Shown: piece by piece, positions 41,806-50,858 of the stretch
Layout: every line of letters starts with the position of its first letter
Position numbering within the stretch: position 1 is the stretch's first letter
NCBI GenBank assembly: GCA_038503065.1
Contig: JBCAMK010000020.1
Location: 930,001-994,000, forward strand
DNA from: Paragyromitra xinjiangensis
Lineage: Eukaryota; Ascomycota; Pezizomycetes; Pezizales; Discinaceae
Reading direction: 5' to 3'
Length of the DNA stretch: 64,000 bases
Made by a program: the position numbers and the translations under genes
Notes under the pieces: model-generated
The model's input: the letters and a program-made list of their open reading frames with translations, nothing else
What the model was told of the DNA's origin: nothing
Databases searched by the model: none

Positions 41806-42538
41806 TGTAACGGGGGTGGTCCTCTAGACAACTGCTATGGCTAGGTAGGATAATGGCTGTTGCTTATACTAAAGTCAGGCTGAGATCTTGAAGTATTTTC
41901 GTGCAGTATACTCAATAATCTTAAGGGCGGAACTCGGTAATTCTCGTCACTAGGTCTCTGGTTGAAGATGGAGAAGAGCAACTGGTGGTGGGGCTCGCCA
42001 GTACTTGTAGTACTGCATGCTTGCTGCCTCTACTCAGTTCTACTCAGCTGGGGGATCTGGTTTACCCTGAATCCTGTCAGTGATCATGGGCAGGTCTCTT
42101 CGGAAGTGTTCTCTCACATTCTGCTGGAGTTCTGCGCCTCATGTGCAACCACTCCTCATGCACTGCTCTACCAGTCAAGACTCTATGATCCGCCAGCCTA
42201 GTCCTGCAGGACTACTTGCATGGCGCTGATCAGTCCATAGTTGCGTCAAGTGTCCGCTAGAATAGTTCTCCCAGTTGCGCCGCCTATCAGCCATAGCTGG
42301 TGGGGCATGCACAGGTGGGTTAGGAACTCAACCGCATTTCTATGTGCTTGATGTCATCGGAGATCTGCTACAGGCCCATCAGCCTTAGCACCTCCAGATG
42401 TTCCTAACCACCAGGTCAGCGGGGTACTGGTGTTCCCTAGCATGTGGTAGCTACTCCACTCATGCTGGTCCTTGTACCTCTCCGTCTGCCCGGGTCTATT
42501 CTACCTTTCGCATGTAACAGCCTTGCGGGTCCGTTACA
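41806..42538 (-). repeat. GyA-2 5' LTR (733 bp)
   Basis: Same LTR as 32875-33607 in the opposite orientation, TG...CA at both ends. To its right are tatctatcta repeats and the minisatellite of a CATCAGC-family element, so GyA-2 inserted into that element. Confidence 0.92.
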
Positions 42539-43478
42539 TATATCTATCTATATATCTATGTACAAATATCAAGAGCGCAGCTAAACTAGCTTGTGTGGAA
42601 GCTGCAGCAGCGAGTCGACGACCAGCCAGAGGCAGGCAGCGAATTGACCTATTGGCGCAGGTACAGGCTCAGGCTCAGGTGCAGGCTCAGGCTCAGGCGC
42701 AAGCTCAGGCAGCGAATTGAGTATATGGCGGAAGCTCAGGCGGCGGATTGACCATGTGGTGGAGGTGGCAGAAGCTCAGGCAGCGAATTGACCTATTGGC
42801 GCAGGCAGTGAATCGACCATATGGTGGAGGCGGCAGAAGCTCAGGCAGCGAATTGACAATGTGGTGGAGGCGGCAGAAGCTCAGGCAGCGAATTGACAAT
42901 GTGGTGGAGGCGGCAGAAGCTCAGGCAGCGAATCGGCCTATTGGCGCAGGCGCAAGCGCAGGCTCAGGCTCAGGCTCAGGCTCAGGCAGTGAATTGACCA
43001 TATGGCACAGGCAGCGGAAGCTCTGGCAGCGAATCGACCTATTGGCACAGGCGCAGGCTCAGGCTCAGGCTCAGGCAGCGAATCAATCAATTGACTGAGG
43101 CAGCGGAAGCTCAGGCAGCGAATCGACCATGTGGCGGAGGCGGAGGAAGCTCAGGCAGCAGATCAACGACCTCCAGGAGGCGGCGGAAGCTCAGGCAGCA
43201 AATCGACCTATTGGCGCAGGCTCAGGCTCAGGCAGCGGATCGACCATATGGCGGAGGCTGTCGAAGCTCAGGAAGCGGATCGATCAGCCAATTGAGCCGC
43301 CTCCTGAGCTCGCTTAGGCGGAAGCAGCGAAGCAGGCAGCCAGTGGAGGCAGAGGAAGCTAAAGCAGTGGATCAAAGCGAGTCTAGGAGGCATATCAGTG
43401 TGAGTCAAATAAACGGAATCAAGATGTTACCTGGGAGGTTCTTTGCAAGCAGAGCTTAGTACTTCGAGTTGCGAAAAG
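42539..43478. repeat. Internal minisatellite block of a CATCAGC-family element (fragment)
   Basis: (TATC)n is followed by gtacaaatatcaagagcgcagc and then by about 750 bases of degenerate short repeats built from gcaggctcaggctcag and gcggaagctcaggcagcgaat-type units. It ends with tacctgggaggttctttgcaagcagagc and cttagtacttcgag. The same order of blocks is seen in the elements at 55826-59360 and 57116-58442. Reading frames in the repeats are by-products of the repeat and not genes. The element ends were lost to the GyA-2 insertion on the left and by divergence at 43470 on the right. Confidence 0.75.
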
Positions 43479-44128
43479 CTTGATTTGCTACCACCCGCCT
43501 TTTGCGTGTTACCATAGCCTTTGGCACGCTATGGTAACAAAAATAGGCGAAATAGGCGAAAACGACCAATTGAGCTTTTTAATGTCTATCAAAAGACAAC
43601 CAAAAGCATATCCCATGTTTTTCATTTGCTTTTACCATGCTTTTACCGTGCTTTCACCGTGCTTTCAATAAGCTTTGACAGCCAATAGGTAAACTATCGA
43701 GACCTTTGGAAATGTAACTTGTGCGGCTCCTCGAAGCCATTCTGTTGATTCCCTGTACACGATGATAGTCCTCTAGGAGCATTCTTGTACGCTGTCAGAG
43801 TGAATTGGGGCGGCTTTGTGTACACTTTTGAGCGTGTGTTGGGAGGCTTTGTGTACATGATGATAGTCTTTTGGGAGCGTTCTCGTACACTGTCAGAGGG
43901 AATTGGGGAAGCTTTGTATATGCTTCGGAGTGTGTTTTAGGAGGTTTCGTGTATGCGACGATAATCTTCTGGGAGTGTTCTCAAATCTCTCTAATTGTCA
44001 TTTCGTATACTACTCTGACGCTGTCAGAGTGATACATTGTGCCCAAAGGTTGTGTTTACTTCTTCTATTCTCTGCTATGCTATGCTATGCTAATCTATGC
44101 TAATCTATGCTAATCTATCATTCTATTC
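43479..44128. repeat. Non-coding stretch with a hairpin and a 98-bp tandem repeat
   Basis: No gene is seen. A perfect inverted repeat has 12-base arms (tgttaccatagc at 43507-43518, complement at 43528-43539) around a 9-base loop. A 98-bp unit is repeated at 43755-43852 and 43853-43950, with a partial third copy to about 43984; each full unit contains tgtcagag. A short ctatgctaat repeat lies at 44071-44119. It resembles the subterminal part of a DNA transposon, but I cannot assign it. Confidence 0.6.
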
Positions 44129-44142
44129 TACGCTGTAATATA

Positions 44143-46374
44143 AAACGACAACAATAACGTCAAAGTGACTTTTTGGTCACAACTCCACCAATTCTACTCC
44201 GATTAACGAGAATTTTGATTATTCGGAATCAGCTCGCTGCCCTCGTTTGATCCTGCTATTGTACGTCGAGGTCGCTCTCGATTTGCAAAAGTTGTTGTCG
44301 AATTCGCTGTTTTACCCCTCTTTTCCCCCCCAACAACAAAAACCTCACCAAATCTTGAGATTCTGCATCTTCTCCTAACTCCACCAGTTTTCGTCCGATT
44401 AGCTCGACCCCGGGCTTTTTGGAACCGCCTTAGCGCGCCCGTTCGATCGCCCTCTTGTTCGTCCTTATCCGACCAGAACTGCAGAAGTTCTGCTCGATTT
44501 CCCATTTCCCTCCGCCAGGGACCCCCCCCAACACACCCCACCTCCTCCTGTCGGTTCAGGACCCTTCTCTATGTCTTCCTCTTCGTCTAGAGGCAGAGGG
44601 AGAGGCAGAGGCTTTCAGTCTCCCTCTCCTGGCGCAATTTCGCCCTTCACCACCCCCACAACACCCACAGCACCTACCACACCCCCCAATTCACGACTTT
44701 CTGCCCTCCACCATGGAGACCCAGAGCAGACACCAACCCAGACCCTCCCACTGCGTCCTGCTGTTGCCCTTCAGGACTATGAGTCGCTCCCACTCCCTCC
44801 TGATTCTCAAGACCATGAGATGACAGAGTCTGAGTCTGAGCATGAGAGCATGGATGATTTTGTGGCTCCCACCCTCAACACCACCATCAAGATCGCAGAT
44901 GCTGTGATCCAAATTACCAGAGACCTCCACCAGTATCGCCTCTATGTGAAGCAATTGGAGAGAGAAATCAGACGCCTCCAGAAGGCAGCCAGGAACCCCC
45001 TACCTCCCCCTACCATCCACAACGACCCAGCACTTGTGGAAAAAGTAGCAACTCTCACAACCAAGGTGGCAGACTTGGAGCAGAAACGCGCTTTAACTAG
45101 CATTCTCTCTACAGCCAACCTTCCCCCACCTCCAGCAGCTGCCCCAGCACCTGCACCTCACTCCTGGGCTCAGGTTGCCTCCAAAAAGGCCTCCAGACCC
45201 GCCAATAAGGCCTCCAAGGCCTCCAAGGCCCCCAAACCACCCACCAACCCTCCCAAGCACGACTGCACCCTCATCATTACCAGGAATGGTCTACCCATTC
45301 CTGAGGATGTTACCCCACTCACCATTCGCAATGCAGTCAATGCAGCCCTAGAAAGCCCATTGATTGCAGAGGTGCGATTTACACCTGCTCACCATGTGCA
45401 GCTCATTTCTGTCACCACCACCACCTCCGACACACTCCTCAAGCAGAGATCAAAGCTTGAGGAGGTTGTGAGATCAACCATCCCCAATGCCAACAGCCTG
45501 GAGAAAGAAGTCACTCTCTTCCAGGTTGTTCTGCACAACGTACCCACCTCTATTCCTTCTGGCGAAGAAGGATTCCAACACATCAGGTCAGAGGTTGAAC
45601 AGTTCAACCCTGGCACCACCCTCATGCGCGACCCTCGCTGGCTCACCAGACCAGAGCAGAGAGAGGGCAAGCAGGCTTCCTCCATGGTTTTGACCATCCA
45701 GGGGAAACAACCTGCCACCACTGCCCTTGAGAGAGGGCTCTCCCTTTTCGGACGCCACCTCAAGGTTTCCAAATACCTTCACTTTGGACAGGACACCCAA
45801 TGCACCCACTGCCTGGCCTTTGGCCACCACCAACAACGCTGTACCAGCAAGACCCCCATCTGTACCATCTGTGCTGGGCCTCATACAGTGTCAACACACA
45901 CCTGTGGCAAACCTTCCTGCCATGTCAAAGGATCTCCCTGCCTCCACACCATCCTCCACTGCGCTAATTGTGGCGAACAACATCATGGTAACTCCCCTGA
46001 GTGCCTCAAACTCACAGCAGCAAGACTAGCTGCAAGCGAAAGACAGAATTGCATGCAAATCTAAGTGTCCCCCCTCCCTTACGACTTCATCTCCCTTGAC
46101 AGTGCTCAGATTGTTGGAGGGACGTGCTATAGGCACAAAGCATGAGCTGGTGAAAGAAGAATGCCCAGGGTAGTCTTGTCCTGTGAGAGAGGGCACTAGA
46201 TCCAGGTATTAACGCATAAACTGAAGAATAGCCGTAGAGGGCTGAGTTGGACCCAGTGGGAGGAATCGGGTAGTTAGTTGCGTTTGATTTTGTTTTCTGT
46301 TTGGTTTTCTCTATATACATGCCATATCCGTTTCGGATTTATGCAGTATGAAATATAAATAAATAAATAAATAA
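44143..46374 (+). mobile_element. T-half-4, ORF1-only LINE (full length)
   Basis: This plus-strand element is flanked by tacgctgtaatata (44129-44142) and tacactgtaatata (46375-46388), a 14-bp duplication with one mismatch. The 5' leader is complete (44143-44570), and the (AAAT)n tail is at 46352-46374. Only ORF1 is coded. Confidence 0.88.
44571..46064 (+). CDS. ORF1 of T-half-4
   Basis: An intact 497-residue ORF starts MSSSSSRGRGRGRGF. The N-terminal RG block, acidic segment (ESESEHESMDDF), coiled-coil-like region 115-185, linker (KASKASKAPKPP), core domain and three knuckles are in the standard order. Compared with T-half-2 it has histidine in place of arginine at several sites (for example KHDCTL for KRDRTL, NEQHHGNS for EEQHRGNS-type positions), which are G-to-A or C-to-T type changes. 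The frame is nevertheless unbroken. Confidence 0.88.
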   Translation: MSSSSSRGRGRGRGFQSPSPGAISPFTTPTTPTAPTTPPNSRLSALHHGDPEQTPTQTLPLRPAVALQDYESLPLPPDSQDHEMTESESEHESMDDFVAPTLNTTIKIADAVIQITRDLHQYRLYVKQLEREIRRLQKAARNPLPPPTIHNDPALVEKVATLTTKVADLEQKRALTSILSTANLPPPPAAAPAPAPHSWAQVASKKASRPANKASKASKAPKPPTNPPKHDCTLIITRNGLPIPEDVTPLTIRNAVNAALESPLIAEVRFTPAHHVQLISVTTTTSDTLLKQRSKLEEVVRSTIPNANSLEKEVTLFQVVLHNVPTSIPSGEEGFQHIRSEVEQFNPGTTLMRDPRWLTRPEQREGKQASSMVLTIQGKQPATTALERGLSLFGRHLKVSKYLHFGQDTQCTHCLAFGHHQQRCTSKTPICTICAGPHTVSTHTCGKPSCHVKGSPCLHTILHCANCGEQHHGNSPECLKLTAARLAASERQNCMQI

Positions 46375-46411
46375 TACACTGTAATATACTTTTCCCTAAA
46401 TCCCATTCCCA

Positions 46412-46931
46412 TCAACAGCCGTCACCAGAATCATTGCTATCGTCCGCAAGCAAATCCACCTCCTGGTTCCACACCACCGCCGGTTTCCCTCCATCGCCAG
46501 TCTCCCATCCCGATAACCTTTTTACCTCCGTTAGTTGGATGTCGAGGATAATTTGCTGCAATTTTTTCGGTATTGTGTTACACTGATTGGTGTACTTATC
46601 GTAGACCCCTTCGCCTTGCAATCAGCTCTGATAATTGTACAATATCCCCCGTCGTGCAGACTCTGACGTGCAGACTCTGACATGCCGACTCTGACGTTCC
46701 GAATGGACACGGTATACACACAGGCTCACCTTTAAACATCCCTCCTTCAAAGTTTTTCCTAAGATACTCCCCCGAAGACCAATTGTCAAGAGCGTACTGG
46801 ATAGCTACTGTCGCCAAAACCAAGGACACTGGGCTAATCTCGTCGCTATATTTTCGGGTGTGAGGTCGGCGTGCATATGTTTTTCGCCGTACCAAGCACC
46901 GTGAATTACATTGGCGATTGCGAAATGGCAA
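46412..46931 (-). pseudogene. Degenerate fragment, possibly DUF6532-like fungal protein
   Basis: Overlapping minus-strand frames give fragments that look like one protein with frameshifts: IHGAWYGEKHMHADLTPENI in one frame, then EISPVSLVLATVAIQYALDNWSSGEY in another, then CNTIPKKLQQIILDIQ. The pattern 'large aromatic block, then P-x-x-L-V-L-x-x-x-A-x-x-x-x-L-D-x-W-x-x-G' reminds me of the fungal DUF6532 domain, but this comes from memory of the family and is weak. If correct it is a decayed host or element-carried gene. Bases 46932-47051 show nothing clear. Confidence 0.3.
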
Positions 46932-47051
46932 AACATTTTCTTCGGGACCTGTGTTCGGGTTAGCACTCTACTGTGATCTGAAGGACGAGCAGTTAAGGAA
47001 ACTACTGGTAACTTGCCTTTTTCTTCTCATCCAAAAAGTGGAAACGGTGAC

Positions 47052-48495
47052 TTATTTATTTATTTATTTATTGCTCATATTGCATGAATCCGTAACGGAT
47101 ATGGCATACAGTGAAAGGAAACCCCATGACCGCACAATAACTAACAAAAGAAAATCCTCCACAAACATGAACCAACTAATTAGTAGATATCCACATCAGA
47201 TATCTTTTGCGAAAACATAAGAAAAGTAAATCAAAAACAAATAACATAAAAGATAACAAAAGAGGAAATAACAATTTATCTCAAAGTTCTACCGAACAGT
47301 AGAAGCGAACGGAATATCAATCGACAGGGTAAAATCATTGGGAAATACTCAAACAGTTTCATAATCAGAAATCCTCCACACGGTCATGTTCCATCTCACC
47401 CCACTTTCAGGGTCTTCATCAGTTTTCTATCGTCCTTCACCATCACATGCTTTGGGCCTGTAGCCCGTTCTTTCTAGCTGTTCTCTCCTTCTCCTTCGTT
47501 TTCTTCCTCTTCGTCGTTGTAGAGGTAGATTCCTTGGTGGGAATACCTGTTGTCTTCTTGTCGTTCCAGGGTCCAATTCCTAGTAGCGATTTGGGTAGGT
47601 GTGAGGAATGTTTCAATGGTGGCAGCCAGGCCGGCATTGGTGTGCATTGCAGTTCTCCATGTGAGTGGCATTGATTTGAGGGCTGCTTTGAGTGCTTTGC
47701 GATGGGCAGGAAGAGGTTTCTGGCCACACTCTAGCAGTAGGTGTTGTGGTGTTTGGTTATTGAAGCCACATTTGCATTTGGTGTCTTCGATGTTGTTGGT
47801 AGGGATTCTGGCAAGGTAGGATTTGGTGTATCCATGTCCGGTTCTCATTTGAGTGATGGTGGAGGCTGTTCTTCTGGGGATGTTTCCCCTCAACGGGGCA
47901 CTTGGTTTCAGTGCTGGTTGTCCGTAGTAGCTGCGGCCTTTCTTTGCCTGCTTCCATTTGGCTTTCCATGTCGTCAGGGAGTGTTCCTTGATGTTTCTCT
48001 TGAGGTATGTGATGGAGGTGAGGACATCTGATTCTATCCTGGTTCCTTGGGCTCCTATCTTGGCGAGCTTATCAGCTAGCTCGTTGCCGGCAACATTGAT
48101 ATGTCCTGGTACCCAATAAACATGGGTTTTGATGCCACTGTCTTCGAGTTGAAGCAAGTTGTTGCGGGCTTCAATGACCAGGTGTTGGCCTGGCATAGGG
48201 AGGGGTGTTGTCATTCGTTGTACTGCTGCTTGGTTGTCACAGTAGATGTAGACATCGTTTGTCAGGTGAGGTGATCGCTGTACTTGTAGGATTGCATGCT
48301 TTGTGGCTTTTGCAATACCATAAAGTTCTGCATCGAAGACTTCATTTTCTTTGCCAAGGTGGTAGGATTTGTTGACCACAGAGTGACCTCTGCGGAAACC
48401 AGCAACTCCAGCTCCTGTTTTGCCTTCCAGGAGGGAGCCATCAGTGTAGAATACTAGGCGATCAGTCCTAGTACTGTCTCCAGCTGTGTGGTTCC
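47052..48495 (-). mobile_element. LINE T2, 5'-truncated copy of the T1 family
   Basis: From its (TTTA)n end at 47052 the sequence follows T1 26003-27452 closely up to gctgtgtggttcc, then stops at 48495. It is a typical 5'-truncated LINE copy. No target duplication is evident: the left flank is ...cggtgac and the right flank is the LTR-like tgttaaccc. Confidence 0.9.
47474..48495 (-). pseudogene. LINE T2 ORF2 remnant (RNase H and C-terminal part)
   Basis: This is the C-terminal third of T1 ORF2: YTDGS, DAELYG, CDNQAAV, VPGHINVAGNELAD, the CKCGFNNQTPQHLLLECG motif and the terminal acidic tail. It lacks six bases relative to T1 (DVYIYCDN against DVYTGIYCDN) in frame. The frame is open to the truncation point, but there is no start and no reverse transcriptase, so it is a dead copy. 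Confidence 0.88.
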
Positions 48496-49335
48496 TGTTA
48501 ACCCGGGGAACTCCCTATGCCTACTGGCACGTATAATGACCGTTCAGCGGGCCTTTGGGGGTCAGCCGAAGAGATGGATCAAGGACTCGTTTTGAAACGA
48601 CGAAGGACTCTGAGAAACAGCTTTCACTAGAAAGAATAGGGGCGATGGCCCCCAATTAAATAGGACATAGATATAATAGAATGAGTCTTGATCAATAAAG
48701 AATAGTATAATAATTGACAATCAACAATCAATAATTGTAAGGTCCTGCCTCCATTGCTTGAAGGACTGAAAGAACATGATCGTGATAGAGTATTTATATC
48801 CCGCGCTCTCCACTTCGCGGCCTTCTGCTTACGCAAGATCTTACTAGCTACATATGACTTCTCTGTCTGACTAATACCTATACTACCGCTTCATTTGGGG
48901 GTCCAGGCATGACTTATGATAACTCTTCCGATAGTGATCCAAATTGATTGGGACCACTTGGAGATGGAAGTAGGCCCTTCATATACCCTCCGGGTTGCAT
49001 TCCACTGGAAGGGCACCGTTCACGACCCGGGGGTTACTTTTAGTCTCCGGGACGTGTCTTTTTGGCCCATGTCCCCCCTTCTCCACTCTGGACGCCATAC
49101 AAGCGCCCTACAGCGGCAGTGGGGCTAACCACTGGCCATTGAACTTAGTAGAGGCATGCTTAGGATGTTCGAGAGCCATTGTCGAGGCTTAGTTGATCCA
49201 TAAGCTCGCTCGTTTGGTTGTGGTTATGGCAAAGGGTTGCGTAATGGTAGTATTTAGGTTTGGAAGCTAAGGCAGGGTAACTGGAAGGTAGGGTAACCAA
49301 GGTAGGTTAAGCATGGTAGAATTATAAGTGTAACA
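48496..49335 (+). repeat. Orphan LTR-like sequence (LTR-f), related to LTR-e
   Basis: It begins tgttaacccgggg at the T2 truncation point and ends around ...ataagtgtaaca, just before GyB reverse transcriptase sequence. It contains a TATA-like agtatttatatcccg at about 48789-48803. The block 48976-49090 (accctccgggtt... and ttacttttagtctccgggacg) clearly matches 60352-60465 in LTR-e. It appears to interrupt GyB pol right after FCVT. A 5-bp duplication is not visible, perhaps because the left flank was lost. Confidence 0.6.
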
Positions 49336-50858
49336 CAAAAGATGTCCAGGTATTCGGTAAAGCAATCGTTAACAAAGTGTTGGAAGGTGCCAGGTGCGTT
49401 AGTGAGTCCAAAGGGCATGAACTTGTGTTCATAGAGGCCGTAACGGGTGCGGAATGCTGTTTTCCATTCTTCTCCTTCTGCCATCCGTATTTGATTATAC
49501 CCCTGCGCATCAGCAAAAACAAACGACATTCCTCTGTGGCCTATTTGACCTCTGTGGCCTATTTGGCTCCTATTTGGCCTCTGTGACCTCTGCAGAGGTC
49601 AACATTCCTCTGTGGAGGTTTCCGAGGAAATTTTGATATTTTCCTCTGCAGAGGCCACAGAGGCCACAGAGGTCCAAATAGGAGCCAAATAGGTCACAGA
49701 GGTAAGAACATGATCCTAATTTCAAATAGGTCATTTTTTGTTCTTGCTGATGGAACTGGCTTGGATAAACCCTTTTCCGAGGTTGTCTTCTATGTATTCT
49801 TTTAATACTCGAAGTTCTTCTCGGGACATACCATATAATGGTCCAAAGGGGGGTTCTTTTCCATCAAGAAGTGGTATCTTGTGATCGTAGGGTCGGCGTG
49901 AGGGAAGTCCATTGGCTTTGGTTTCATCAAACATGTCCAGGAACTCGTGGTACTCCAGGGGGATTCGTTTTTTCCATTCCTCCTTGGTATTTTTCTTATC
50001 AAGAATCTTATTGATTTCATCCAAAGAGATGGCATAAATTTGGGAAGTCTGTTTCCTAGCTAGCCGGCTAAAAGCTGCAGCTCCAATGAAATGAACCCTG
50101 AATTTTTTTGGAAGCTGGATGCCATGAGCGATGACAGGGGGTGCAGTGGAGGTGCAATGGGTACGGCAGCGGCTGGATCCAAAGGTTATTTTGTTAGCTG
50201 CAAATTGCAAAGAAATATCATGGTGCTTCATCCAAGGGATTCCCAGGACCAGCGGGTAGTGACCGAGTTGTGTCACAAAGAAGGGGGCTTATTCTCGGTG
50301 ATCCTGAATATACAGCCCGCAATGTACGAGGTGGGTGATGGCACCTGAGGAAATGGTTCTTCCATCGATGACTTCAAGCTGACAGGGGTTTTTAAGAGAA
50401 ATAAGGGGGAAATTATGGTGACGCACGAATTCTTCGTCCATGAATGCAAATCCTGAGGCTCCAGTGTCCAATAGTGCGTGAGTTTGTATGGTTTTATTGT
50501 TACTCGAAAGATTACATGAGATAACAAAATGATCCCCATCCAATTGATCCTCCACGCACACATCAGATACCGAAAAACCCGAAATAGAAAATGCAGACAA
50601 AGGAAAAGAAGAAGGAGAAGAAGAAACCAGAGCAGGGTCACAAAGCGACTCTGGTTTTAAACGTTTAAAGACTGGGAGACATCCGCAGCCGTGAAAGAAG
50701 GTAATGGGTCGATGGACCCAGAAGAAGAAGAAGAAGTAGCAAGAGCAGTGTTGACCAAAGCTCCCCTCATCACCGGTTTCTTTGGCGCTGAGGGGCAGTT
50801 GGCGTAGGAATGATTTTCGCCCGCACAGAACATACATTTGCCGGTAGAACGGCGCCAC
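49336..50858 (-). pseudogene. GyB pol remnant: protease and part of reverse transcriptase
   Basis: The frame overlaps the end of gag in a different phase (50657-50858), which suggests programmed frameshifting in the ancestor. The protease has ALLDTGASGFAFMDEEFV. A TAA at 50289-50291 interrupts before the conserved TQLGHYPLVLGIPWMKHHD block. Next come KIPLLDGKEPPFGPLYGMSR and GKGFIQASS, where reverse transcriptase starts. About 60 codons are missing and replaced by the element at 49508-49752; then [32 protein letters not shown] and DIFCVT follow before LTR-f. The YxDD motif is lost. Confidence 0.82.
49508..49752. mobile_element. 245-bp fold-back element with CATCAGC terminal inverted repeats
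   Basis: It starts catcagcaaaaac and ends gttcttgctgatg. The interior is built from ctctgtggcctatttgg-like units on the left and their complement on the right (cacagagg, ccaaataggagcc), so the whole can fold into a long hairpin. It replaces about 200 bases of GyB reverse transcriptase and has no matching 2-bp flanks, which suggests a deletion on or after insertion. Confidence 0.7.

Larger units (their letters stand above)
33608..42538 (-). mobile_element. GyA-2, second copy of the GyA gypsy element, 3' part missing
   Basis: Reading leftward from the 5' LTR at 41806-42538 there are gag, zinc knuckle, protease and half of reverse transcriptase, ending at 33608 against the GyA-1 LTR. Gag is cut by T-half-2 (36909-39011) and T-half-3 (39148-41392). 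The rest of pol and the 3' LTR are absent here. If GyA-1 inserted into GyA-2, they should lie left of the window beyond the GyA-1 5' LTR. Confidence 0.88.

Noticed and set aside
41370..41831. Gag start inside the GyA-2 LTR (TTG)
   Set aside because: The upstream start is not an ATG; the first ATG in frame is at 41765, just after the LTR. The same applies to the GyB gag frame extending to 52003.
42610..43320. CRISPR array
   Set aside because: Repeats are adjacent and degenerate without unique spacers of constant length. The organism is a eukaryote.
42748..43459. Long reading frames rich in GSGSGS or AQAQAQA in the minisatellite
   Set aside because: All three frames are open because the repeat lacks stop codons. 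Composition follows the DNA unit, and the same happens at 56107-56741 on both strands. They are not genes.
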